A stretch of 64,000 bases of DNA from Chloroflexota bacterium (lineage in GTDB: Bacteria; Chloroflexota; UBA11872; VXNJ01), in the NCBI GenBank assembly GCA_026707405.1, contig JAPOWW010000009.1:96452-160451 (forward strand), written 5' to 3'. A program made the translations under genes and the position numbers. Positions 16,756 through 25,341 of the stretch are shown here, piece by piece; position 1 is the stretch's first letter; each line of letters opens with the position of its first letter. The notes beneath the pieces were generated by a model. It searched no databases. It saw only the letters and a program-made list of their open reading frames with translations, and was not told the DNA's origin.

Positions 16756-17508
16756 TTAGAGGCTCAGAACCTCCTCAAGGGTGCGGGTTGGCCTGATGAT
16801 GATCTCGGTAACGCAGGCCCGAGGCGGCAGGGCGGCGACGAAGAGCACAGCGGCGGCGAGGTCGTCCGGCTGCAGGAAATAAGCTCTCTGCTCGGGGGAG
16901 GGCGGGGCCGGGCGCCTGTCGAGTATGGGAGTCTCGACGTCGCCCGGATAAATCGAGGTTGCCCGAATCCCGTACTGGTGCTCCTCGTCGTTGATGCTCC
17001 CGGTGAGCCCAGCCATACCGAATTTGGAGGCCGAATAAGCCGCGCCCGAAAGCTTGGAGGCGGCCTTACCCGCCAGCGACACGATGTTCACGACGAGGCC
17101 GCCACCGTCCGCCTTCATATGGGGCAAAACCTCACGCACGAAGCTGTAGGCGCCGGTGAGGTTTACGGCGACGATGCGATCCCAGTCCTCGTCAGAAGTC
17201 TCGGACACTCCGCGTTTCGGCGTGTTGGTGCCGGCATTGTTGACGAGAATGTTGGGAACGCCCAACTGTTCGCGGGTGAGCCGCACCACCTCTTTGACCG
17301 CAGCGCGGTCACTTACGTCACCCGGGTAAGCAAGCACCTCTCCGGAGTGCTGTCGTGCTTCGTTCGCCACCTTCTCAAGCTGCTGCTCGCTTCTGGCGAA
17401 GAGGGCGACGTTGGCGCCAGCGGCGGCCAGCGTCATCACTATTCCTCTCCCGATTCCGGTACTTGCCCCGGTAACGATGGCGGTCTTGCCGGTTAGTTCA
17501 CCAGCCAT
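16756..17508 (-). CDS. SDR-family oxidoreductase
   Basis: The 250-residue protein is a classical short-chain dehydrogenase: TGASTGIGRGIVMTL (cofactor motif TGxxxGIG), NNAGTN, the catalytic Ser in IVSLAGKAASK and YSASKFG (Tyr and Lys of YxxxK). Size and motif order match the FabG-like group, which uses NAD(P)H to reduce or oxidise carbonyls or alcohols. A strong ribosome-binding site (AGGAGA, seven bases) precedes the ATG at 17508. It leads the operon with the D-aminoacylase-like hydrolase and the ArsC/Spx-like selenoprotein. Substrate unknown. Confidence 0.93.
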   Translation of the reverse strand: MAGELTGKTAIVTGASTGIGRGIVMTLAAAGANVALFARSEQQLEKVANEARQHSGEVLAYPGDVSDRAAVKEVVRLTREQLGVPNILVNNAGTNTPKRGVSETSDEDWDRIVAVNLTGAYSFVREVLPHMKADGGGLVVNIVSLAGKAASKLSGAAYSASKFGMAGLTGSINDEEHQYGIRATSIYPGDVETPILDRRPAPPSPEQRAYFLQPDDLAAAVLFVAALPPRACVTEIIIRPTRTLEEVLSL

Positions 17509-18132
17509 CTGGTTCTCCTATAACGCATGGTGGGGAGCCTCGATGTTATCGACTCACCCGACGAATTGATTTTGTGGGTCATAGTCTAGCGGGCGCGATT
17601 CGGGGCGTCGGGGCGGGGCCGGCACGGGTGGCGTTTTGTGATTTTGCCGCAACATTACCCTGTGAACCAGGCAAAAAGAGGCAAAAAACAAAGGGACGGT
17701 TGACGACGGGAGAAACTGGTGTAAGGGGACGTGGATTCCCGCCCAAGCGAGAATCACAGGCGAGACGAACAGAGGAGCCTGTCGTTGCCACATCACTTGA
17801 TCCAGCATCGACTGTGGGGCAGATGGAGTGTAAATGTGGGACACGGTTTGCGGCTTGCAGCGGGACGCGTCCAGCCGCGTGCCGGATACGCCCTCCGACG
17901 GTTCGGCCAGGGGCGGATTGGAGCGGGACAGATCCAACGCTTGGCCTGGCGGTCCGTTCGTGATTCGGGCCTTCGACGGGCTCAGGACGAACGGATACGC
18001 ACCAATAAACCTCCGCTAATCCGGCTCTGGCTCAGATATACTTGGCGGCGGGAGGAACCGGCGACGGGCGCAATCCGGTCTCTCCTCGCTAGGCCTTGCG
18101 GCCAAGCGGTTCGGCAGGGATCGGACTAACAA
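17509..18132. other. Long intergenic region with repeat elements
   Basis: About 620 bases between the divergent SDR and DtxR-family genes. It holds an A-rich direct repeat (AGGCAAAAAGAGGCAAAAAAC near 17.67 kb), a GATTCCCGC...GAATCAC element near 17.73-17.76 kb, the inverted repeat listed separately, and a TATACT at 18037-18042 that could be a -10 box for the regulator gene. Short open frames here do not resemble proteins. Confidence 0.45.
17953..17995. repeat. REP-like palindromic element
   Basis: TCCGTTCGT at 17953-17961 is inverted as ACGAACGGA at 17987-17995, a perfect 9-base arm pair around CCTTCGACGGGCTCAGG. This looks like the widespread intergenic hairpin element ending in TCGAC(A/G)GGCTCAGGACGAACGG, partly decayed in its inner stem. 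Confidence 0.5.
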
Positions 18133-18855
18133 TTGGACTCGAACGGGAATCGCACAACGCTCGACGCTGACCAGGCCGTCAAAATGCCGAGCTCGACCAT
18201 TCAGGACTACCTGCTGGCGATCTACAGCCTGGACTTCGAACAGGTGCACGTAATAGCGGCGCGACTGGCGGAAAAGCTCGAGGTCTCAGCTCCGACCGTC
18301 TCGGTGACGGTAGAGCGGATGGTCAGGGACGGTTACGTGGACGTCGACAGCAACCACACGATCACCTTGACCGAAAAGGGGCGGGCCGTGGGCAGCCGGG
18401 TGGCCCGGCGTCACAGACTGATTGAGCGCTGGTTGAACGACATGCTGGACCTCGACTGGGTGATGCTTCACGACGAGGCGCATCTTCTCGAACACTCCCT
18501 TTCGAGCGCGTTGGAACAGAAAATATCCGAAGCGCTGAATCATCCGGAGACTTGTCCGCACGGGAATCCGATTCCCGGAAACGCCAAGAACTGGTCGTTC
18601 GAAGGCATGAAGCAGCTTTCGGAATCGGAAGCTGGAGAGAAATTGAAAGTAGCGAGAATATCGGAGCTTGCCGAGGACAACGCCGAGATCATGCGCTATC
18701 TGCAACAGAAGAACCTGGTGCCGGACACTTCATTGGAGGTCCAGGAGATCACGCCGTTTGGCCATGTGGTACTCAAGGTAAACGGCGATATGGCGGTCAT
18801 CGACCCGGAAATCGCCGTGTACGTATGGACCAGATCGGCGGCGGCTCCGAATTAG
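18133..18855 (+). CDS. DtxR/MntR-family metal-dependent transcriptional regulator
   Basis: The 240-residue protein has an N-terminal winged helix (TIQDYLLAIYSL to APTVSVTVERMVRDGYV and ITLTEKGR), the metal-binding dimerisation domain (RRHRLIERWLNDML, then HDEAHLLEHSLS and NHPETCPHGNPIP) and a C-terminal FeoA/SH3-like domain from about 165. The three-domain length matches DtxR/IdeR rather than short MntR. The ligand position that is Cys in IdeR (Cys102) reads His in DEAHLLEH, so metal preference (Fe or Mn) cannot be assigned. TTG at 18133 gives 17 residues before the first Met (18184); either start keeps the helix-turn-helix. An ABC exporter follows 72 bases later and may be under its control. 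Confidence 0.9.
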   Translation: MDSNGNRTTLDADQAVKMPSSTIQDYLLAIYSLDFEQVHVIAARLAEKLEVSAPTVSVTVERMVRDGYVDVDSNHTITLTEKGRAVGSRVARRHRLIERWLNDMLDLDWVMLHDEAHLLEHSLSSALEQKISEALNHPETCPHGNPIPGNAKNWSFEGMKQLSESEAGEKLKVARISELAEDNAEIMRYLQQKNLVPDTSLEVQEITPFGHVVLKVNGDMAVIDPEIAVYVWTRSAAAPN

Positions 18856-18927
18856 CGCGTCGGCGCCGAAACAGGGACGACGCACGACAAGCACGGAAAC
18901 CTACGGAATCGACGGAGGCCTGATAAC

Positions 18928-19845
18928 TTGCCGATAGTGGAAGTGCGCGATCTCCGTAAGCACTACGGAGACGTGAAGGCCGTGGACGGCCTTTCGTTCG
19001 AGGTCGAGCCAGGCGAGGTCTTTGGCATGTTAGGCCCCAATGGCGCGGGCAAGAGCACAACGGTCGAGATCGTCGAGGGGCTGCGCGAGATGGACGCCGG
19101 TCACGTGCGAATACTCGACCTCGACCCGCACCGAGACAGGGTGAAAGTCAGAGAATCGATAGGGATTCAGCTTCAATCGGCGTCGCTTTTCGACAAGCTG
19201 ACGGCGCGTGAGCATCTAGCACTCTTCTCTTCTTTCTATTCGCGAACCCGAACCGTGGACGAGCTAATTGAGCTGGTCGATCTGGCGGACAGACAAAACG
19301 CAGTCTCCAAGGAGTTGTCGGGCGGCCAGAGACAACGCCTGTCGTTCGCCCTCGCGATGGTCAACGACCCGGAGGTCGTGTTTCTGGACGAGCCCACGAC
19401 GGGGCTCGACCCGCAGGCGCGAAGGCACATGTGGGACGTGGTCGCGGCGATGGGGAAGGAGGGCAAGACGGTCTTTCTGACAACTCACTACATGGAGGAA
19501 GCCGAGCTGCTGTGCGACCGGATCGCCATAATCGACCACGGCAAGATTATCGCGCTCGACACTCCGGCGCGGCTTATCGAAAGCAATTTTCAGGCGCAGA
19601 CCGTCAGCTTCGATACGGCCCACGGGAGCTTGTCCACAACTGAGCTCGAGTCGCTGTCAGGCGTGACCCAAGCGGTTGCCGACGATGGGCATGTCGAGCT
19701 GTTCACGGCCGACGTAGCCGCAACGATAGGCGCGCTGATGGACTACGCGAGACAGCAAGACGTGCCGATGAGCGATCTGAATATCGGGCAAGCCAATCTG
19801 GAGGACGTGTTTCTGAAATTGACGGGCCGCCGGATACGCGATTGA
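18928..19845 (+). CDS. ABC-2 exporter ATP-binding protein
   Basis: The 305-residue protein is a single ABC ATPase of the DrrA/CcmA type: Walker A LGPNGAGKSTT, Q-loop IGIQLQ, signature ELSGGQRQRLSFALAMV, Walker B VVFLDEPTTGLDPQARR and the H-loop LTTHYMEEAELL. The C-terminal extension with TARLIESN is typical of drug or lipid exporters. It energises the permease encoded by the next gene, with which it shares a four-base TTGA overlap. The start is TTG at 18928. The substrate is unknown; the regulator upstream might tie it to metal status, but this is inference. Confidence 0.93.
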   Translation: MPIVEVRDLRKHYGDVKAVDGLSFEVEPGEVFGMLGPNGAGKSTTVEIVEGLREMDAGHVRILDLDPHRDRVKVRESIGIQLQSASLFDKLTAREHLALFSSFYSRTRTVDELIELVDLADRQNAVSKELSGGQRQRLSFALAMVNDPEVVFLDEPTTGLDPQARRHMWDVVAAMGKEGKTVFLTTHYMEEAELLCDRIAIIDHGKIIALDTPARLIESNFQAQTVSFDTAHGSLSTTELESLSGVTQAVADDGHVELFTADVAATIGALMDYARQQDVPMSDLNIGQANLEDVFLKLTGRRIRD

Positions 19846-20927
19846 AAGCCATCGGCGCGTTAATTCTGGCGCTTGGCCGCGAGTTCGTGCGGGACCGTAC
19901 CGCGCTGTTCTTCACGCTGGCGTTTCCGTTCATCTTCATGATCATCTTCGGGCTCTTGATGCAAGGGTTGGACCGACCGCGCAACTTCGACATCGGCCTA
20001 GTGGTGGAAGACGCCTCGCCGGCGGCAAGCGGGCTTGCGAACGCGCTGCGGAATGTACCGGTTCTGAAGATCACCGAAGACGGATTCGACACCGAGCAAG
20101 ACCGGCTGGAGGAAGGCGACCGGGACGCGGTTATCGTCGTTCCCGAAGGGTTTGGGGATACGGTGACAGCGGGAGCGACGGCGACGGTCCGCGTGTTCTT
20201 CGATCCGTCGCGTCAAACGACCGCGACGATAGTGCTGCCTATCTTGTCGCAGATTCTGGACGGAATAGATCGAGTGCGAGCGGGCACTCCACGGGGACTC
20301 GTGATCGAGCCCGTCTCGGTGGTGGCTTCCGACCTGCGTGTCGTGGACTTCGTCGCGCCGGGAGTAATCGCGATGAGCGTGATGCAGCTTGGGGTGTTTT
20401 CCTCGATAAACCTGGTGATGAGGCGCGAGAAGCTGATCCTCAAGCGTCTGGGCGCCACACCCATCCGGCGCGAAACGGTTATTGCCGGCGAGGTCTTGTT
20501 CCGGCTGATCATCACGGCGGTGCAGGCGGTCCTGCTCGTAGCGATGGCGAATCTTGCGTTTGGGGTGCCGATACAAGGAGGCTTTCACGAGCTGATCGCG
20601 ATAGTCGGTCTGGGGGCGCTGGCGTTCATCGGTCTCGGATTTGCGATCTCTTCGTTTGCCAAAACCGAAGAGGGGATGCTGCCTATCGCTCAGCTCGTGT
20701 CTCTGCCGATGATGTTTCTCTCGGGGATTTTCTTTCCGATAGACGGACTTCCGGGCTTCTTGCAGCCGGTGGTGAAAGTGCTGCCGCTCACCTTCCTGGG
20801 CGACGGGATCCGGCAAACGATGGTTGGCGGTTTCAGCATCAACGCGATGTGGGTGAACTATATGGCGCTGGCGCTATGGCTGGCGGCGACATTTCTGGTG
20901 GCGGTGCGGCTGTTCAAGTGGGAGTGA
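19842..20927 (+). CDS. ABC-2 type permease
   Basis: The 361-residue protein has an N-terminal membrane helix (FFTLAFPFIFMIIFGLLM), an extracytoplasmic domain of about 150 residues (about 45-170) and five further helices, as in the ABC-2/YhgE-like permeases. LPMMFLSGIFFPIDGLP near 285-302 is a family hallmark. The TTG start at 19842 overlaps the stop of the ATPase gene (TTGA), indicating translational coupling. The gene ends shortly before a strong hairpin and converges with the spermidine-synthase-like gene. Confidence 0.92.
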   Translation: MKAIGALILALGREFVRDRTALFFTLAFPFIFMIIFGLLMQGLDRPRNFDIGLVVEDASPAASGLANALRNVPVLKITEDGFDTEQDRLEEGDRDAVIVVPEGFGDTVTAGATATVRVFFDPSRQTTATIVLPILSQILDGIDRVRAGTPRGLVIEPVSVVASDLRVVDFVAPGVIAMSVMQLGVFSSINLVMRREKLILKRLGATPIRRETVIAGEVLFRLIITAVQAVLLVAMANLAFGVPIQGGFHELIAIVGLGALAFIGLGFAISSFAKTEEGMLPIAQLVSLPMMFLSGIFFPIDGLPGFLQPVVKVLPLTFLGDGIRQTMVGGFSINAMWVNYMALALWLAATFLVAVRLFKWE

Positions 20928-20950
20928 AGGGGCGAGGCGTGGTTGTGGAG

Positions 20951-20991
20951 AACACCCTCACCCCAACCCTCTCCCGTCAAGGGAGAGGGGG
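20951..20991. repeat. Dispersed hairpin repeat between convergent genes
   Basis: CCCTCTCCC (20967-20975), loop GTCAA and GGGAGAGGG (20981-20989) form a perfect 9-bp stem preceded by ACACCCTCACCCCAA. This is the common intergenic CCCTCACCCC...CCCTCTCCC/GGGAGAGGG type of element. Placed between the ends of two convergent genes, it could act as a bidirectional terminator, although no T run follows. Confidence 0.55.
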
Positions 20992-21020
20992 TGGACGCGG
21001 TGGAGGAGGATTGGGTGGCG

Positions 21021-22637
21021 CTAGCGGGCGGTGTTGACCGAGCCGTCTCCCGACTGGGCGACACCGAGAATCATCTGATGAATCACCTGCTCCACCGGAG
21101 CGAGGTCGTCGGTGAAAGCGCCCTCCGAGGATTCGACAGGACGGGGATTGACGCCCTTTTCCGCTATGGCCCTGATCCAGACGTCGTCGGTTTCGGAGAG
21201 CCGCCGGTTGACTTCGTCGAGAGAGATCGGGCTGTTGGAGGCGAATATAAGGCTGTTGAGGTAGCCGGCGGGAAGGTCGATGACGAATACGGTGGGGAAG
21301 ACGGATCGCATGGTCTTGCTCAACGCTTCGACGAGGCGAAAGTCGTCAGGGGCGCGGCCCGCGTTCAGCGCGACGATTCCATCGTCTTCCAGATGACTCT
21401 GAATCTCCTCGAAAAACTCGCGCGTGGTCAACTGAAACGGAATGTACGGCTGCCGGTAGGCGTCGACCATGACCACGTCGTAGGCACGGTCGGTGCGCCG
21501 CAGGAAGTAGCGGCCGTCCTCGGCGACGGCGTTCAGGTTCGGCTCGTTCATGTCGAACATGTCCCGGCCGATATCGATTATCTGGGGATCGATCTCGACG
21601 CCGTCGATATGCGTTCGGTCGCCGTAGACCTGGTTGTAGAGCTTTGAGACGGTGCCGGTACCGAGTCCGACTATGAGGACGTCTTCGACCTGGCCGGGAT
21701 GCTCCTTGCGGAACTGGGGCGCGAGGAGAAAGTAGTCCCAGGGGCCGCTGGTGAGCGGCTGGATTTCGAGCGCCGGGAAGAACACGGAGTGAGTGGCCAG
21801 ACCTTCATTGAGCACGAGCCGCCGCATCCCCGAGTCGGTGTCCTGGACCTGGATGAAGTTGAATATCGATTCGTCTTCGTAGACCAGCGTGCCCCGCTCG
21901 GCGGCGCGGACGACGTCGGGCCGGACGTTAACTATCACGGTAATGGCGACGAGGACAATGAGCAGAGTCAGGAATCGCCAGCTCTTTAGTCCGGCGACCG
22001 CAAGCGCGAGCAACACAAGCGCGAAGGCGAGGAACGTGTTGCGCGTCCCGATGTTGGGGACGAGCAGCAGCACCGGCAAAAATGCGCCCATGATGCTGCC
22101 AAGAGTTCCAAGGGCGTAGATGCGGCCTGCGTTGGCGCCCGCCGAGCTCAGGTTGGCGGTGCTGAGCCTTATCGCGAACGGAGACACGAAACCGAGGATG
22201 GTTATGGGAATCGCGAAAAGGAAGATCACGCCGAACAGGGACCCCCAGAATACGCCGAGCGACAGTCCGGCGAAGGCTTCGGTCGAGAGGTTAAGAATCG
22301 GCTTCGCGACCAGGGGGATCAGCCCGATGCCGAAGGCGGCGATGGCGACGAGACGCAACAGCAGCCGGTCGTCGGGACGCCTGTCGGCGATGCGACCGCC
22401 GACGTAGTAGCCGAGCGTGAGATAGAGCAGGACCAACCCGATAAGGTTGGCCCACACGAACAGATTGTTGCCGTAGAAGGGCGCGAGGAGCCGGGACCCG
22501 GCAAGCTCCGCGCCGAGCACGGTCATCCCCGAGAAGAACACTACGGCAAGCAGCATTCCGTCGCGGACCGTGCGCGGGTAGCGAGCGTCCGGGGAGCCGC
22601 TCGAGCTTGGGGAGTCTGGTACTTGATCGGTGCTCAA
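21021..22637 (-). CDS. Membrane-fused spermidine-synthase-like protein
   Basis: The 538-residue protein combines about eight membrane helices (residues 25-255, starting LLAVVFFSGMTVLGAELAGS) with a C-terminal methyltransferase-fold domain of the spermidine synthase family: VLIVGLGTGTVSKLY, DGVEIDPQIIDIGRDMF, VAEDGRYFL and YDVVMVDAYRQPYIPFQLTT. Such fused MFS/SpeE-like proteins are common in bacteria. The aminopropyltransferase function is not established for many of them, and the catalytic segment here (MVDAY) is only loosely like that of true SpeE. The gene starts with TTG at 22637. No polyamine genes are adjacent. Confidence 0.85.
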   Translation of the reverse strand: MSTDQVPDSPSSSGSPDARYPRTVRDGMLLAVVFFSGMTVLGAELAGSRLLAPFYGNNLFVWANLIGLVLLYLTLGYYVGGRIADRRPDDRLLLRLVAIAAFGIGLIPLVAKPILNLSTEAFAGLSLGVFWGSLFGVIFLFAIPITILGFVSPFAIRLSTANLSSAGANAGRIYALGTLGSIMGAFLPVLLLVPNIGTRNTFLAFALVLLALAVAGLKSWRFLTLLIVLVAITVIVNVRPDVVRAAERGTLVYEDESIFNFIQVQDTDSGMRRLVLNEGLATHSVFFPALEIQPLTSGPWDYFLLAPQFRKEHPGQVEDVLIVGLGTGTVSKLYNQVYGDRTHIDGVEIDPQIIDIGRDMFDMNEPNLNAVAEDGRYFLRRTDRAYDVVMVDAYRQPYIPFQLTTREFFEEIQSHLEDDGIVALNAGRAPDDFRLVEALSKTMRSVFPTVFVIDLPAGYLNSLIFASNSPISLDEVNRRLSETDDVWIRAIAEKGVNPRPVESSEGAFTDDLAPVEQVIHQMILGVAQSGDGSVNTAR

Positions 22638-22682
22638 CGCATCACCACCTAGGGGCGTTTGCCGTCGGTACGACGGATCGCA

Positions 22683-23507
22683 TCAGGGTTCATTGGCCAG
22701 GGTCAGGGCCGCGTCAGCGGCTATTTGAACGTAGCTGCGGCGGGCCTCGGCGAATTCGGGCGTAGGGACGCCCCATCTCCACTCTCGATCCCACAGCTCG
22801 TCCGAGACGAGCAGAAGGACGCCTACGTCGATTCCCATGGCGCTGCCGAGGGAAACGATAGCGCTAGTCTCCATATCAACTCCCAATACACCTCGAGCCG
22901 CGAATTTTTTCACCTTGTGGCGAGTCTCGCGATAGGGAGCGTCCGTGGTCCAGATGGGACCTTCCCTAAGGGCGGCTCCGGCACGGGCGGCGGCGCTGCG
23001 AAGGGCGCCGTTGACGGTTGGGGAGGGCAATGGATCGGCGTCCGCGGGCAGATAGTGATAGGAGGCGCCTTCCTCGCGAATTACCGAACCGGCGAGCAGG
23101 ATGTCTCCGACACGCACCTCCGGGTGGACGGCGCCGCACCATCCGAAAGCTATCACCGTTTTAACACCATCCAGCTTCAGGCTCTCGAACGTACCGGCGA
23201 CCTTGGGCGCGTAGACGCACGGTCCAGCAACGGATACTCCATCGACTGTAACGCGCCGTCCGCGTTCCTCCGTTGTTTCAGAGCTATTCGCAGCACCCAA
23301 TCGCTCCAGGCACCAGTCCATTTCCTTGTCGCCAAGGATACTGAGAACGACGGTTTCCGCAATCGGCGGTCGCTCGGAGGCCGGTTCGCCACGGAAGCTG
23401 CGCCTGCCCAGCACCTCTCTCTGGTGGGCGACTGTTATGACAGGCTCGTCCGCGCCCTGGTTGGTGAGGAAATCGGGGCCAGAAGCGGGTTTGGCCCGGC
23501 TGGACAC
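22683..23507 (-). CDS. Nucleoside phosphorylase family protein
   Basis: The protein belongs to the PNP/UDP phosphorylase (PNP_UDP_1) family: VVLSILGDKEMDWCLERL, VIAFGWCGAVHPEVRVGDIL (the phosphate/purine-binding glycine strand region), IREEGASYHY and the signature GVLGVDMETSAIVSLG with the ribose-binding Met-Glu. It cleaves nucleosides with phosphate to give free base and ribose-1-phosphate; purine or uridine preference is unclear. The start is uncertain. The frame is open to an ATG at 23630, but that adds an arginine-rich stretch unlike the family. A GTG at 23507 gives 274 residues, close to the usual size, and is used here. Confidence 0.82.
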   Translation of the reverse strand: MSSRAKPASGPDFLTNQGADEPVITVAHQREVLGRRSFRGEPASERPPIAETVVLSILGDKEMDWCLERLGAANSSETTEERGRRVTVDGVSVAGPCVYAPKVAGTFESLKLDGVKTVIAFGWCGAVHPEVRVGDILLAGSVIREEGASYHYLPADADPLPSPTVNGALRSAAARAGAALREGPIWTTDAPYRETRHKVKKFAARGVLGVDMETSAIVSLGSAMGIDVGVLLLVSDELWDREWRWGVPTPEFAEARRSYVQIAADAALTLANEP

Positions 23508-23714
23508 GGGGGCGCTCAACAATGTGATCGCATGGTTAGGCGGACGCGCGGCGACGCGGTCAGGGCACTGCCTTAGCCGTCGCTCAGTCAGACTTCTGAG
23601 TTTGCTCGCGCCGCGGCGCGTTGAATCCATTTGATAACTTCAGGCCTTCTCCGCTCGTCGGCGGACTCCACCCAGGGGCCTCCGTCGGGAAGCCGTCGAG
23701 ATTACGCGGGAGGT

Positions 23715-25274
23715 CTAGCGTACTCCGAACGAGACGGTATGATACCCGGTCGCGCCGTCGGGACGCGCCTCGTGAATCTTCGAGGTTTGCGTCTCGCCAG
23801 TTCCGTCGGTGGCGCGGACTCTGATGGTGTGATTACCGGAAACGGCTTCGAAGTCAAACACCCAGCGCCGCCAAGCGTCCTTGGTCAGGGCCTCGCCGAG
23901 ACGCGCCTCCTTCCAGGGGCCGTCGCCGATCTGGCACTCGACCTTGTCGATGCCTCGGGTCGGCGCCCACGCGAATCCGGCGGCCTGCGCCGGACCGGGT
24001 GGAAGAGTACGCAGGTGCCGTGGAATGTCAATACGCGACTGCGTCTTGACCGGCGCGCGCTTGGCCCAGCCTCGCGGAATCCAGTAAGCGTTGAAGCCTT
24101 CCCAAGTCGTCAACTCGATCTCCCTCAGCCACTTGGTCGCGGACACGTAGCCATAGAGTCCGGGCACTACCAGGCGGGCAGGAAATCCGTGGTCGAACGG
24201 CAGAGGCTCGTCGTTCATTCCAACGGCTACGAGAGCGTCCCGGCCGTCGAAGGCGATCTCGGTTCGGAATCCGACCGTGAAGTCGTCCACGCTGCGACCG
24301 ACTATCTGCGTGGCGCCTTCCTGGACGCCGGCGCGATTGAGGATCGTGCGGAGGGGGACGCCGAGCCACTTGGCGTTGCCGACCAGATCGCCTCCGACAT
24401 CGTTAGATACGCAGGAAAGGGTGACATAGCGCTCGATCGTCTCCATTCCAAGCAACTCTTCAAACGTCAACTCGTAGGGCCGGTCGACCATGCCGGTGAC
24501 GTTCAGCCGCCACGAATCAGGATCGACCTTGGGGATGGAGAGCGCGGTGTCGATTTGGTAGAAGTCCTCGTTGGGAGTTATCAGCGGATCGAGTCCGGGG
24601 ACATCGATGGCCCTTTCAGGGGAGGGAGGATCCACGAACTCGCTGGGACGAGGCAGTACTACTTCCTCGCGGCTCAGGATGACGGCCTTGCCGCGTTCGG
24701 CGAGCGCGCGCCCGGCGGCGGCGAAACCGATTGCCAAAGCCACCAAGCCGCCTCCCCGGTAAAGGAAGGTACGCCTGGGCATCGGGGTCTGCGGGGCGTA
24801 GCTCTCACGGTCGGTGGGGCGCGGCTGCCGGAAAACGAGCCAGCCAAGCGTAACGATGCCTGCGGCCGCGGTGACGGCCGCGACGAACACAGACGGGACG
24901 GGTCCGTAAAGCGGGTCCCTGATTGCGGCAAAAGCGCCCAGCACGCCGAATGCGGCGAATCCCGCTGCAGCCAGCACGAAGAAGCGGATCGCGAGGATGC
25001 CCAGCAAGGCCCCGATGACGAGCGAAAGAATGATGGTTCCAACTATGAGCGCGAGCTTGTCGTTGGTGCCAAAGACGTTGATGGCGAAATCTTCCATGGC
25101 GGGGGGCGCGTAGTCGATTACGAGCTTGCCGACCGCCAGGAGCATTGAAGGCAGGCCGGAGGAAAATCCGGCGACAAGCTCACTCGCGCCGAGGGCCGCG
25201 GCCGAGGCGATAAGTCCGCCGATGGCGGACTGGAGGACAGGCCACGTTCGCGCTTTGGACATTAATTGCTTCAT
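23715..25274 (-). CDS. Membrane-anchored molybdopterin oxidoreductase (sulfite oxidase family)
   Basis: The 519-residue protein has an N-terminal membrane part with about four helices (15-150), a further hydrophobic segment at 172-190 preceded by RRTFL, and a sulfite-oxidase-type molybdopterin domain from about 205. The molybdenum-ligating Cys is C288 in VTLSCVSNDVGG, followed by GNAKWLGVPL, and the dimerisation/immunoglobulin-like end has VRATDGTGETQ. The family includes sulfite oxidase and YedY (MsrP); the substrate cannot be decided. The RR plus hydrophobic segment before the catalytic domain is like an internal Tat signal, suggesting the domain is exported. ATG at 25274. The gene for an electron-accepting partner is not adjacent. 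Confidence 0.88.
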   Translation of the reverse strand: MKQLMSKARTWPVLQSAIGGLIASAAALGASELVAGFSSGLPSMLLAVGKLVIDYAPPAMEDFAINVFGTNDKLALIVGTIILSLVIGALLGILAIRFFVLAAAGFAAFGVLGAFAAIRDPLYGPVPSVFVAAVTAAAGIVTLGWLVFRQPRPTDRESYAPQTPMPRRTFLYRGGGLVALAIGFAAAGRALAERGKAVILSREEVVLPRPSEFVDPPSPERAIDVPGLDPLITPNEDFYQIDTALSIPKVDPDSWRLNVTGMVDRPYELTFEELLGMETIERYVTLSCVSNDVGGDLVGNAKWLGVPLRTILNRAGVQEGATQIVGRSVDDFTVGFRTEIAFDGRDALVAVGMNDEPLPFDHGFPARLVVPGLYGYVSATKWLREIELTTWEGFNAYWIPRGWAKRAPVKTQSRIDIPRHLRTLPPGPAQAAGFAWAPTRGIDKVECQIGDGPWKEARLGEALTKDAWRRWVFDFEAVSGNHTIRVRATDGTGETQTSKIHEARPDGATGYHTVSFGVR

Positions 25275-25341
25275 AGAGACAGCCCAGACCTTCAGCTACC
25301 AACCGTCAGACGGTAATACGCACCGACCGACCTTTCGGTTT

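Noticed and set aside
23631..25148. Plus-strand open frame of 505 codons
   Set aside because: Complete shadow of the molybdoenzyme, which has the sulfite-oxidase Cys motif on the other strand.
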